Shown here: piece by piece, positions 1 to 5,287 of the stretch
Position numbering within the stretch: position 1 is the stretch's first letter
How the letters are laid out: the number at the start of each line of letters is the position of its first letter
Notes under the pieces: generated by a model
The model's input: only the letters and a program-made list of their open reading frames with translations
What the model was told of the DNA's origin: nothing
Databases searched by the model: none
Source: Coleofasciculus sp. S288
GTDB lineage: Bacteria; Cyanobacteriota; Cyanobacteriia; Cyanobacteriales; Coleofasciculaceae
Assembly (NCBI GenBank): GCA_020216575.1
Contig: JAIUYC010000052.1
Span: 1-10,414, forward strand
Direction: 5' to 3'
Length of the DNA: 10,414 nucleotides
Translations under genes and position numbers: made by a program

Positions 1-930
1 AGTGAAGACCAAACCATCAGACTTTGGGATGTTTACACTCGCCAATGCCTCCACATCTTTCAGGGATACACTAATTGGGTACAGTTAGTTGCCATTAATC
101 ATGATGGGCGAACCCTTGCTACTGCCAATGGAGACAAAACGATAAGGCTTTGGGATTTGCAAAGCTATCTATGTTTTCAAACCCTTGAAGGACACACTGG
201 TAGAGTAGGGTCAGTTGCTTTTAGTCCTAATGGGCAAACCCTTGCCAGTAGCAGTAATGACAAAACAATAAGGCTTTGGGATCTCCGCACCTATCAATGT
301 CTTCATATTTTCCAAGGACATAGCAGTTGGGTTTGGTCAATCGCTTTTAGTCCTGATGGACAAACCCTGGCTAGTAGTAGTGATGACCATACAGTCAGGC
401 TTTGGGATCTCCGCACCTACCAATGCCTTCATACCTTCCAAGGACATAGTAATAGAGTACGGTCAGTTGCTTTTAGTCCTGATGGGCAAACCTTAGCCAC
501 TGGTAGTGAAGACCATACAGTCAGGCTTTGGGATCTTCATACTCCTCAGTGTCTACAGATTTTCCAAGGACACACCAATTGGGTCTGGTCAGTTGCTTTT
601 AGTCCTGATGGGCAAACCTTAGCTACTGGTAGTGAAGACCATACAGTCAGACTTTGGGATGTTCGCACCCATCAATGCCTCCATGTCTTTCAGGAACATA
701 GTGGTGGAGTAAGGTCAGTGAGTTTTAGTCCCAATGGTCAAACCCTTGCTACTGGTAGTGGAGACCATACGATCAGGCTCTGGAATGTTTACAATCGTCA
801 GTGTCTTTACATTTTGGAAGGGCATACTAATTGGGTTTGGTCAGTTGCTTTCAGTTCCAATGGCTCAGTACTTATAAGTGGTAGTGAAGATGAGACGATT
901 AAGTTGTGGGATATTAAGACAAATAATTGC
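1..930 (+). repeat. 126-bp tandem repeat encoding WD40 blades
   Basis: The DNA itself is repetitive with an exact 126-bp period. Blocks such as GACCATACAGTCAGGCTTTG and TTTTAGTCCTGATGGGCAAA recur almost unchanged between consecutive units. Synonymous positions are conserved too, which points to recent unit duplication or gene conversion rather than protein-level constraint alone. The unit between nt 26 and 151 is the most diverged. Confidence 0.9.
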
Positions 931-1050
931 TTGAAAACTCTGAGAAGTGAAAGACCCTATGAAGGTATGAATATCACGGGCGTTAAGGGTTTAACGGAAG
1001 CTGAGAAAGCTACGCTCAAAGCTTTAGGGGCGGTGGAGAATGGGGAGTGA
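1..1050 (+). CDS. WD40 beta-propeller repeat protein, 5' end missing
   Basis: The frame is open from base 1, so the gene begins upstream; 349 residues are visible. The visible part is a tandem WD40 array: eight Trp codons of the (R/K)LW(D/N) strand fall exactly 126 nt apart (25, 151, 277, 403, 529, 655, 781, 907), giving seven complete 42-residue blades plus a partial one. Most blades read GH-x5[19 protein letters not shown](I/V)-RLWD. The blade between Trp9 and Trp51 is degenerate (GY for GH, AINHDG for AFSPDG). After the last blade a non-WD tail starts [10 protein letters not shown] and ends at TGA 1048-1050. From family knowledge, such arrays in cyanobacteria are often the sensor end of large STAND proteins (NB-ARC, NACHT, peptidase or kinase N-termini), but nothing here shows which effector this one carries. 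A TTG at 157 is an in-frame codon, not a credible start. Confidence 0.95.
   Translation, partial: SEDQTIRLWDVYTRQCLHIFQGYTNWVQLVAINHDGRTLATANGDKTIRLWDLQSYLCFQTLEGHTGRVGSVAFSPNGQTLASSSNDKTIRLWDLRTYQCLHIFQGHSSWVWSIAFSPDGQTLASSSDDHTVRLWDLRTYQCLHTFQGHSNRVRSVAFSPDGQTLATGSEDHTVRLWDLHTPQCLQIFQGHTNWVWSVAFSPDGQTLATGSEDHTVRLWDVRTHQCLHVFQEHSGGVRSVSFSPNGQTLATGSGDHTIRLWNVYNRQCLYILEGHTNWVWSVAFSSNGSVLISGSEDETIKLWDIKTNNCLKTLRSERPYEGMNITGVKGLTEAEKATLKALGAVENGE
967..1037 (+). repeat. 71-bp direct repeat, copy A (WD40 gene 3' tail)
   Basis: This is the coding tail of the WD40 gene, starting at an in-frame ATG (MNITGV...). It matches 1805-1875 with two differences in 71 bases: AAG versus ACG (Lys to Thr) and GCT versus GCC (silent). 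Similarity begins exactly at the ATG; the upstream bases are unrelated, and the copies diverge again just before each stop codon. Confidence 0.92.
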
Positions 1051-1055
1051 AGGCG

Positions 1056-1088
1056 AGAGCCCCGACTTTTTAGAAAAGTCGGGGCTCT
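1056..1088 (+). terminator. Strong hairpin, probable terminator of the WD40 gene
   Basis: A perfect 15-bp stem starts 6 nt after the WD40 stop codon: left arm 1056-1070 (AGAGCCCCGACTTTT), loop TAG 1071-1073, right arm 1074-1088. The stem itself contains a TTTT/AAAA pair but no clean T-run follows, so termination could be bidirectional or factor-assisted. Similar CCCCGACTTTT hairpins are familiar after cyanobacterial genes. It separates the WD40 gene from the small-gene cassette. Confidence 0.75.
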
Positions 1089-1196
1089 GAATCTTAGCGC
1101 AATTTGCCGAAGTGAAGAGAAAGTGCGTTAGCGAAGTATACCGTTAGGCTTATCGCCCACATCACAGACAAATGTACTATAAATCAAGTAATCGCC

Positions 1197-1394
1197 ATGA
1201 CCAATAATGTCAGATTCTTAAGAGAGCCAGAAAGAGAGATAGAAGAGTTAGGGCATCCAATTAACGAGCCTGTACAAGCGCACAATCTTAAAGAAGCCCA
1301 AAAAAAGTGTGATAAGTTAGCGCATCAATACGAAAGGCAGCTTAAAGATGTGCGTGCAGAGGGGCGCTCTTGGTTCCGTTGTTTCTTTGAGTGA
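1197..1394 (+). CDS. Small hypothetical protein (65 aa), first gene of a two-gene cassette
   Basis: I do not recognise this protein. It is short and strongly charged. Residues roughly 28-56 (AHNLKEAQKKCDKLAHQYER and following) look like one amphipathic helix with coiled-coil character, and the C-terminus is aromatic (SWFRCFFE). No signal peptide or membrane segment is visible. The ATG at 1197 lacks a clear Shine-Dalgarno; an AT-rich TATAAA at 1178-1183 could be a weak -10, but no good -35 precedes it. The stop (1392-1394) overlaps the ribosome binding site of the next gene, so the two are probably co-translated. It could be a small adaptor or an antitoxin/immunity partner, but this is not shown by sequence. 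Confidence 0.55.
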   Translation: MTNNVRFLREPEREIEELGHPINEPVQAHNLKEAQKKCDKLAHQYERQLKDVRAEGRSWFRCFFE

Positions 1395-1403
1395 GGTATT
1401 AAG

Positions 1404-1808
1404 ATGAAAATTCGAGAGTCAATTGGTCAAAGTGTTTGGAATGCTAAACGAGGTTGGTGCTGCGAACCGCTTGATCCTATCTCAGCCGATCACGTTGCCT
1501 TAGCTATTGAAGCTGACGATCTCAATCTTGTGGACTGGGATATTGAAGAAATTGGAGAAAAAGCAGGGTTTGATATTGAGTATCGATACACAGGAGTGAA
1601 TGATCCCAAAGATTCATCATTAGCTTGTGTAACTCAGTTTGTTGGTATCTATGGAGATCAATCGAAAATGTACCAAGATATTGAAACTTTGGTAAAAGCT
1701 GGCATCCCTCGCCATCTGTTTAAAATCCTCACCTCAAATTCCGACATTGAACTCAAGCCTTTAAATCGAGACAGCGCACTCAAGCCTTCTCTAACTAAGA
1801 AAACATGA
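1404..1808 (+). CDS. Hypothetical protein (134 aa), second gene of the cassette
   Basis: Not recognised. ATG 1404 has a convincing Shine-Dalgarno GAGG at 1393-1396, which overlaps the preceding stop codon, with only 9 bp between the genes. The protein is soluble-looking and mixed alpha/beta, with an acidic stretch (EADDLNLVDWDIEEIGEKAG, about residues 31-50) and a segment VTQFVGIYGDQSKMYQDIET (about residues 76-95). The basic C-terminal tail (ALKPSLTKKT) looks unstructured. Its TGA (1806-1808) overlaps an ATG at 1805 (ATGA), which opens a 24-codon ORF copied from the WD40 gene tail. The pair 1197-1808 lies between two 71-bp direct repeats, which suggests that it arrived or was trapped as a unit. 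Confidence 0.65.
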   Translation: MKIRESIGQSVWNAKRGWCCEPLDPISADHVALAIEADDLNLVDWDIEEIGEKAGFDIEYRYTGVNDPKDSSLACVTQFVGIYGDQSKMYQDIETLVKAGIPRHLFKILTSNSDIELKPLNRDSALKPSLTKKT

Positions 1809-1875
1809 ATATCACGGGCGTTACGGGTTTAACGGAAGCTGAGAAAGCCACGCTCAAAGCTTTAGGGGCGGTGGA
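1805..1875 (+). repeat. 71-bp direct repeat, copy B
   Basis: This is the second copy of 967-1037, with 69 of 71 bases identical. Together the copies bracket the terminator hairpin and the two unknown small genes; the repeat-to-repeat offset is 838 bp. Confidence 0.92.
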
Positions 1876-1879
1876 ATAG
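1805..1879 (+). pseudogene. Duplicated WD40-gene tail, 24-codon ORF (remnant or mini-gene)
   Basis: ATG 1805 to TAG 1877-1879 encodes a 24-residue peptide starting [20 protein letters not shown]. It equals the C-terminal tail of the upstream WD40 protein except Thr for Lys at residue 7. The start overlaps the preceding stop as ATGA, the usual geometry for translational coupling, so expression as a peptide is possible. The simpler reading is a leftover 3' end of a second WD40/STAND gene, or a duplicate made when the cassette was inserted. No WD40 repeat precedes it. Confidence 0.6.
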
Positions 1880-1923
1880 TAACAATGGAAGGGTAAAAGG
1901 AAAAAGGCAAAGAGGGAGAGATT

Positions 1924-2163
1924 ATGCAGTCAGCAATCCGAATTACAACCAAGGTTCTTCCAGGAGACAAAATTGAAGTTCAATTGCCACCTGGCTCAGC
2001 GGGTGAAGAGGTTGAAGTCTTTGTTATTTTGCCAGAGAAAAAACCGCTTAAACAAAGGAGTGTTCTAGAAATCCTTGAAGAAGTTCACAAGCATGGTCCT
2101 TTCAGAACTGTTGAAGAAATCGACCGAGATTTACAGTTTGAAAGAGATTCATGGGACAACTAA
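1924..2163 (+). CDS. vapB: VapB-type antitoxin of a PIN toxin-antitoxin pair
   Basis: This 79-aa protein should bind and neutralise the PIN ribonuclease encoded next to it and repress their shared promoter. Residues about 4-38 form a beta-rich segment (IRITTKVLPGDKIEVQLPPG then EEVEVFVILPE), compatible with a small swapped-hairpin or AbrB-like DNA-binding domain. Residues about 45-79 are helical and end in an acidic/aromatic tail (DRDLQFERDSWDN), typical of toxin-wrapping C-termini in cyanobacterial PIN-associated antitoxins. ATG 1924 has a good Shine-Dalgarno (AGGGAGAG, 1912-1919). The 3' end overlaps the toxin start by 13 bp in another frame, the usual arrangement for coupled synthesis with antitoxin first. 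The subfamily assignment is inferred from gene order plus this pattern. Confidence 0.8.
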   Translation: MQSAIRITTKVLPGDKIEVQLPPGSAGEEVEVFVILPEKKPLKQRSVLEILEEVHKHGPFRTVEEIDRDLQFERDSWDN

Positions 2164-2591
2164 ACATTCCATCCTCTGCTGTAGTGTATGTAGACACAGC
2201 AGTTGTAATCTATAGTGTTGAGTTCAATCCGGCTTACTGGCAATTACTCCAACCTCTATGGGCAAAGCTTCAGGCAAATGAAATTGGTATTGTCAGTAGT
2301 GAACTCACATTGATGGAAAGTCTAGTTGTGCCATTGAGGAATGGAAACACTATTTTGACCAATACTTATGAACAACTGCTCTCAGCACAAATCAGCTTAG
2401 TTCCTATTAGCAAGACTATCCTAAAGAGTGCTGCTCAGCTACAGGCTACAACTAATCTAAGAACACCCGATGCAATTCATGCAGCTACGGCACTAGATGC
2501 AAGTTGTACGCTATTTCTAACCAATGACAGTGGATTTCGTAATGTCCCTAATCTACCTTTTGTCATCCTCAGTGAAGTATTGGCATTATGA
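2151..2591 (+). CDS. vapC: PIN-domain ribonuclease toxin (VapC-type)
   Basis: This 146-aa protein is a single PIN domain, a Mg2+-dependent endoribonuclease; VapC family members commonly cut tRNA or rRNA, but the target here is unknown. The acidic centre is readable: Asp15 (VYVDTAVVIY), Glu51 and Glu56 (SSELTLMES), Asp107 in RTPDAIHAATAL, and Asp126 in FLTNDSGF. Length is normal for the family and no key residue is missing, so the toxin appears intact. ATG 2151 lies inside the antitoxin's last codons. No further plus-strand gene follows; the next gene converges from 2711. Confidence 0.9.
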   Translation: MGQLNIPSSAVVYVDTAVVIYSVEFNPAYWQLLQPLWAKLQANEIGIVSSELTLMESLVVPLRNGNTILTNTYEQLLSAQISLVPISKTILKSAAQLQATTNLRTPDAIHAATALDASCTLFLTNDSGFRNVPNLPFVILSEVLAL

Positions 2592-2675
2592 CAGTACTCT
2601 CTATTTGTAACCTACTAACCGATCATCGCAAGAAGTAGGAGCTAGGAGTACGCACGCTACCATCTCTCTTTGGTA

Positions 2676-2708
2676 TGCGATCGCATAGTGGAGAGCAAGT
2701 GCGATCGC
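2676..2708. repeat. Double-HIP1 composite element, copy 1
   Basis: Two HIP1 octamers (2677-2684, 2701-2708) are separated by the 16-mer ATAGTGGAGAGCAAGT. The whole 33-bp unit matches 4406-4438 with three differences. The first octamer is centred in a perfect 14-bp palindrome (2674-2687). The element fills most of the convergent gap between the toxin gene and the nuclease-like gene. Confidence 0.8.
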
Positions 2709-2710
2709 GA

Positions 2711-3328
2711 TTACTCTCCCACACCTTCAAGAATTCCTACTATCACCCTGGCTAAATCATCTAAATCATCAGGTACTTGGAAAAGGTTGATATCTTGAAC
2801 TATGACCTGTTGGTTGCGATCAAGTCTACCAAAGCGCCATATATCACCAATTGTTACGGCTCCATAAAAAACATCCCGCTCCTCAACCTGCGCTAGAGCA
2901 ATTAACTCTACTGCTAATTGAGTAAATCCTCGGGAGAGGTCATCATGTTTCGCTTCAATAATTAGCAAATTATTCTGCAATCGTAAGAGATAATCCAGAT
3001 TGCCCTTCAACCAGTTACTGACTACTAAAGGATACTCAATTCGTAGCTGACAATGGCAATAGCGAACAATTTCGATCAGGACTGGAGACACCAGCATTTC
3101 TCTTCTAGCAGCCTCGCTACTGAGTCTGACAAATGGTAAAATATCCTCTATTCTTTGTTTTAATTCTGATAATTGGTCTAGCGAACTGGTAGTTTTAGGC
3201 AGAGATAACCGTGCCGTAGTAAATGTATAGTCAAACTCGGCTAAAATTTCATCTATTCCGTAGGGTAACTCAAAGTAGGAACGAAATGTGTAGTCTCGAT
3301 CTTCCTGCAAGATTTTGCGTTTGGACAT
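2711..3328 (-). CDS. PD-(D/E)XK nuclease-like hypothetical protein
   Basis: The motif order matches the PD-(D/E)XK fold. In numbering from the upstream ATG at 3346, these are an N-terminal helix with Glu (SSEAARREM, 76-84), then GNLDYLL with Asp118, LLIIEAK with Glu131 and Lys133, and a downstream Gln143 (GFTQLAVEL). This is known nuclease active-site geometry, though many such cyanobacterial proteins remain uncharacterised. The frame opens at ATG 3346, but I prefer ATG 3328 (MSKRKIL...). The six extra codons would translate a HIP1 site (3332-3339), and a GGAGGG lies about 11 nt upstream of 3328. The protein has about 205 residues and no membrane segment. It converges with the VapBC pair; a functional link is possible but not shown. 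Confidence 0.7.
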   Translation of the reverse strand: MSKRKILQEDRDYTFRSYFELPYGIDEILAEFDYTFTTARLSLPKTTSSLDQLSELKQRIEDILPFVRLSSEAARREMLVSPVLIEIVRYCHCQLRIEYPLVVSNWLKGNLDYLLRLQNNLLIIEAKHDDLSRGFTQLAVELIALAQVEERDVFYGAVTIGDIWRFGRLDRNQQVIVQDINLFQVPDDLDDLARVIVGILEGVGE

Positions 3329-3488
3329 AGAGCGATCGCCCTCCATTCCCGTATACTCTATTCATTCTACAAATGTGCTGGTATGAGAGGTAAAGAGAAC
3401 AAGAGAGTAAGGCTCTAAGGGAGAGGTAGCCAGCACTCAAACAATTCTCAGAGGTTTTAGTGTGCCAGTCGATGAATTATTAAATTGA

Positions 3489-3536
3489 AAGTGCGATCGC
3501 TTGTAGGAGTGCGAGTGGTGGGAAGCGATCGCATTT
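3489..3536. repeat. Inverted pair of HIP1 sites (potential hairpin)
   Basis: AAGTGCGATCGCTT (3489-3502) and AAGCGATCGCATTT (3523-3536) are reverse complements apart from one G-T pair, with a 20-nt loop. They sit in the 290-bp gap between the esterase and the nuclease-like gene (both minus strand). The rest of that gap (3329-3618) shows no further gene or RNA that I can support. Confidence 0.6.
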
Positions 3537-3618
3537 CTCTGAAAATTGCATCCCTTCTGCCACCTACAAAGGTGTATATTCCAAGTCTCAAATTCCAAGC
3601 TGCAAATAGCGAGTTAGG

Positions 3619-4248
3619 CTAACGCTTCACTCCACTAGCCTGAATGGTATCGATCGCAAAACTTCGCATCAAAGCCAAAACCTCTGGTATGACGACATGC
3701 CCCATGTCAAATTCTTGATACTTGACATCTACACCTAACGCTTTTAGATTATCTCTAGCACTTTGAGCCGCACTTACAGGTACCATCGAGTCTTGTCTAC
3801 CATGCACAATCAAAACGGGGGAATAAGACTTTCCAGTCGTTGGCTCTGGCTTGAAATGCAGGTAACCACTCATACATACCACGCCTGCCAGAGGCAGAGT
3901 CAGCCCCACATCCAGTGTCATTGCTCCGCCTTGAGAAAATCCACTCAAAACTGTGCGCGACAAGGGTACACCTGTACGACTTTCTAGAGACTTCAACCAG
4001 TCCGTTAATTGCTGCCGAGTTGCCGCTAAACCTTGATAATCATAGCTTTGGAGTTTGTACCACATCCTACCCCCGTAGGACAGGGAGTAAGGTGCATCGG
4101 GGAACAGAAACTGGTATTCCGGCAGATTGAACATCGATGCATAAGGCGTCAACTGCCGGGAGTTGCCACTAAAGCCATGCAAGCAAACAATCAGTCCAAC
4201 TGGCGGTTGACTGTTTGCTGGGGGAATTGAGATGAATTGTAAAGACAA
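3619..4248 (-). CDS. Alpha/beta-hydrolase, phospholipase/carboxylesterase family
   Basis: This 209-aa cytosolic serine hydrolase should cleave short acyl or thioester esters; the natural substrate cannot be read from sequence. The catalytic triad is visible: Ser105 in the nucleophile elbow GFSQGG, Asp153 in VLIVHGRQDSMVP, and His184 in DMGHVV. The oxyanion-side motif CLHGFSGN (22-29) and the FLFPDAPY segment are typical of the family, and the length is normal. The start is TTG 4248: the in-frame region upstream reaches a stop with no ATG or GTG, a GGAG at 4257-4260 is well placed, and MSLQFISIPPAN resembles normal family N-termini. It shares strand and direction with the DUF218 gene, across a 190-bp HIP1-rich gap. 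Confidence 0.88.
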   Translation of the reverse strand: MSLQFISIPPANSQPPVGLIVCLHGFSGNSRQLTPYASMFNLPEYQFLFPDAPYSLSYGGRMWYKLQSYDYQGLAATRQQLTDWLKSLESRTGVPLSRTVLSGFSQGGAMTLDVGLTLPLAGVVCMSGYLHFKPEPTTGKSYSPVLIVHGRQDSMVPVSAAQSARDNLKALGVDVKYQEFDMGHVVIPEVLALMRSFAIDTIQASGVKR

Positions 4249-4405
4249 AGATGTATCTCCAAAACCAGCAGTTGTGGAAGCTTTGGCAGAAAGAGAACCC
4301 TCTTTTGCAAGCTTTCAGAGGCAGCTTCGCTTGGAGCGGCCTCTATCATCATTGTGTTGAAGAGCGATCGCATTGCCATCATCAAGAGGGCGTACTTCTG
4401 ACGGT

Positions 4406-4438
4406 TGCGATCGCATGGTGAAGAGAAAGTGCGATCGC
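4406..4438. repeat. Double-HIP1 composite element, copy 2
   Basis: HIP1 octamers at 4407-4414 and 4431-4438 flank ATGGTGAAGAGAAAGT, matching 2676-2708 with 3 mismatches in 33. A third HIP1 lies nearby at 4364-4371. The element abuts the stop codon of the DUF218 gene (4439). The core GTGAAGAGAAAGTGCG (4418-4433) also occurs exactly at 1112-1127, there followed by a degenerate octamer (GCGTTAGC). Confidence 0.8.
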
Positions 4439-5170
4439 CTAACTGATAGTTATGCAATCCCAGTCGGAGAATTTTTTTAATACTTCAGTGGGTGGGTGTT
4501 TGAGTTCTGATTCAGGTCGTTTTTGAAAATGCCCTCGAAATTTATAGCCAACCAACCCCACGTATTCTCGCCAGACAGAATGACTCAGCGCCGCTCCAGT
4601 CAAATAAGGGGGTAGAGGACTGGTATGGGGGATAACTGTAAACCCAAAACTACGGAAGGAAAAAAGCGATCGCAACATGTGGGGTGGGTCAGTAATCAAG
4701 AGAATTTGCCGAACATCTTTTGGATAGAGTAGAGCTGCCGTATATTGAGCATTTTCTTGGGTACTCTGAGAACAGCTTTCACCGGCTAGCTTCTGAGTGG
4801 GATCAGCTTTTGCCTTGAGTCGGTCAACGATGAGGGCAGCATCGTTCATCCCGCTCGCAAAAATCAACGGTGCACGATGAGCTTGCATTAGTTGGGCTGC
4901 GACTTCAATTCGGGACTCTCTCAACGCTGGACCGCGCCCCACAATCACAATCGCATCGACTGTTTCACCCGAATCGGCAGGTAGGAAGTAAACCAATCCT
5001 TGAAGCGCAAGGGCAGCAGTGATTGGAGACGTGGCAATCAGGTAAATCAGCAGGGAAATGGCTGCTATTGTACGCAGTTTCCTGAACTGAAGTTTAGAAC
5101 GTGAGGAGCGAAAGAGCCAGAAAAGTATGACGAGGAGCAGGGGTAGGGTTAACCAGTCGGTGAATTTCAT
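4439..5170 (-). CDS. YdcF/SanA-like DUF218 membrane protein
   Basis: This 243-aa protein is probably an inner-membrane protein with its DUF218 domain facing the periplasm. Family members (SanA, ElyC, YdcF) are linked to envelope integrity and peptidoglycan metabolism; the reaction is unknown here. Two hydrophobic helices lie at about 7-20 and 35-54. The DUF218 core follows: VDAIVIVGRG (71-80) with Arg84, ESCSQSTQENA (131-141), and LLITDPPHMLRS (157-168), equivalent to the usual SxxTxEN and HMxRs motifs. ATG 5168-5170 has only a weak ribosome site. The C-terminal tail after about 210 is polar and probably disordered. The neighbouring gene downstream is the esterase in the same direction, so co-transcription is possible. 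Confidence 0.82.
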   Translation of the reverse strand: MKFTDWLTLPLLLVILFWLFRSSRSKLQFRKLRTIAAISLLIYLIATSPITAALALQGLVYFLPADSGETVDAIVIVGRGPALRESRIEVAAQLMQAHRAPLIFASGMNDAALIVDRLKAKADPTQKLAGESCSQSTQENAQYTAALLYPKDVRQILLITDPPHMLRSLFSFRSFGFTVIPHTSPLPPYLTGAALSHSVWREYVGLVGYKFRGHFQKRPESELKHPPTEVLKKFSDWDCITIS

Positions 5171-5193
5171 CTCATTTCTGACTTGAAAGTGAG

Positions 5194-5228
5194 GAGTCGG
5201 GAGTCGGGAGTCGGGAGTCGGGAATGGG
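5194..5228. repeat. Heptanucleotide tandem repeat (GAGTCGG)
   Basis: Four perfect GAGTCGG units (5194-5221) are followed by a degenerate fifth (5222-5228). Such short 7-bp repeats are characteristic of intergenic DNA in filamentous cyanobacteria. It lies in the 117-bp gap between the ATPase stop and the DUF218 start, so it would be transcribed if those genes are co-transcribed. Confidence 0.9.
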
Positions 5229-5287
5229 AAATACCACTTTCATTCATGGCTGTGAATTTTTTTCATCGGGACTGCCTTGACAGCCCA

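Noticed and set aside
1..930. Regular repeats considered as a CRISPR array
   Set aside because: The 126-bp period is continuous in-frame coding sequence for WD40 blades, with no repeat/spacer alternation.
4317..4344. Imperfect inverted repeat AGAGGC...GCCTCT upstream of the esterase
   Set aside because: Only a 6-bp outer stem with an unpaired interior and no adjacent T-run; could easily be chance.
4191..4457. Minus-strand 88-codon ORF across the esterase start and the HIP1-rich gap
   Set aside because: It mainly translates the gap, including its HIP1 sites, overlaps the well-supported esterase start, and its sequence has no domain-like character.
5259..5284. Hairpin GGGACTG/CAGCCC near a T-run as a terminator for the ATPase gene
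   Set aside because: The stem is short and bulged, and the T-run lies on the wrong side for a minus-strand terminator.
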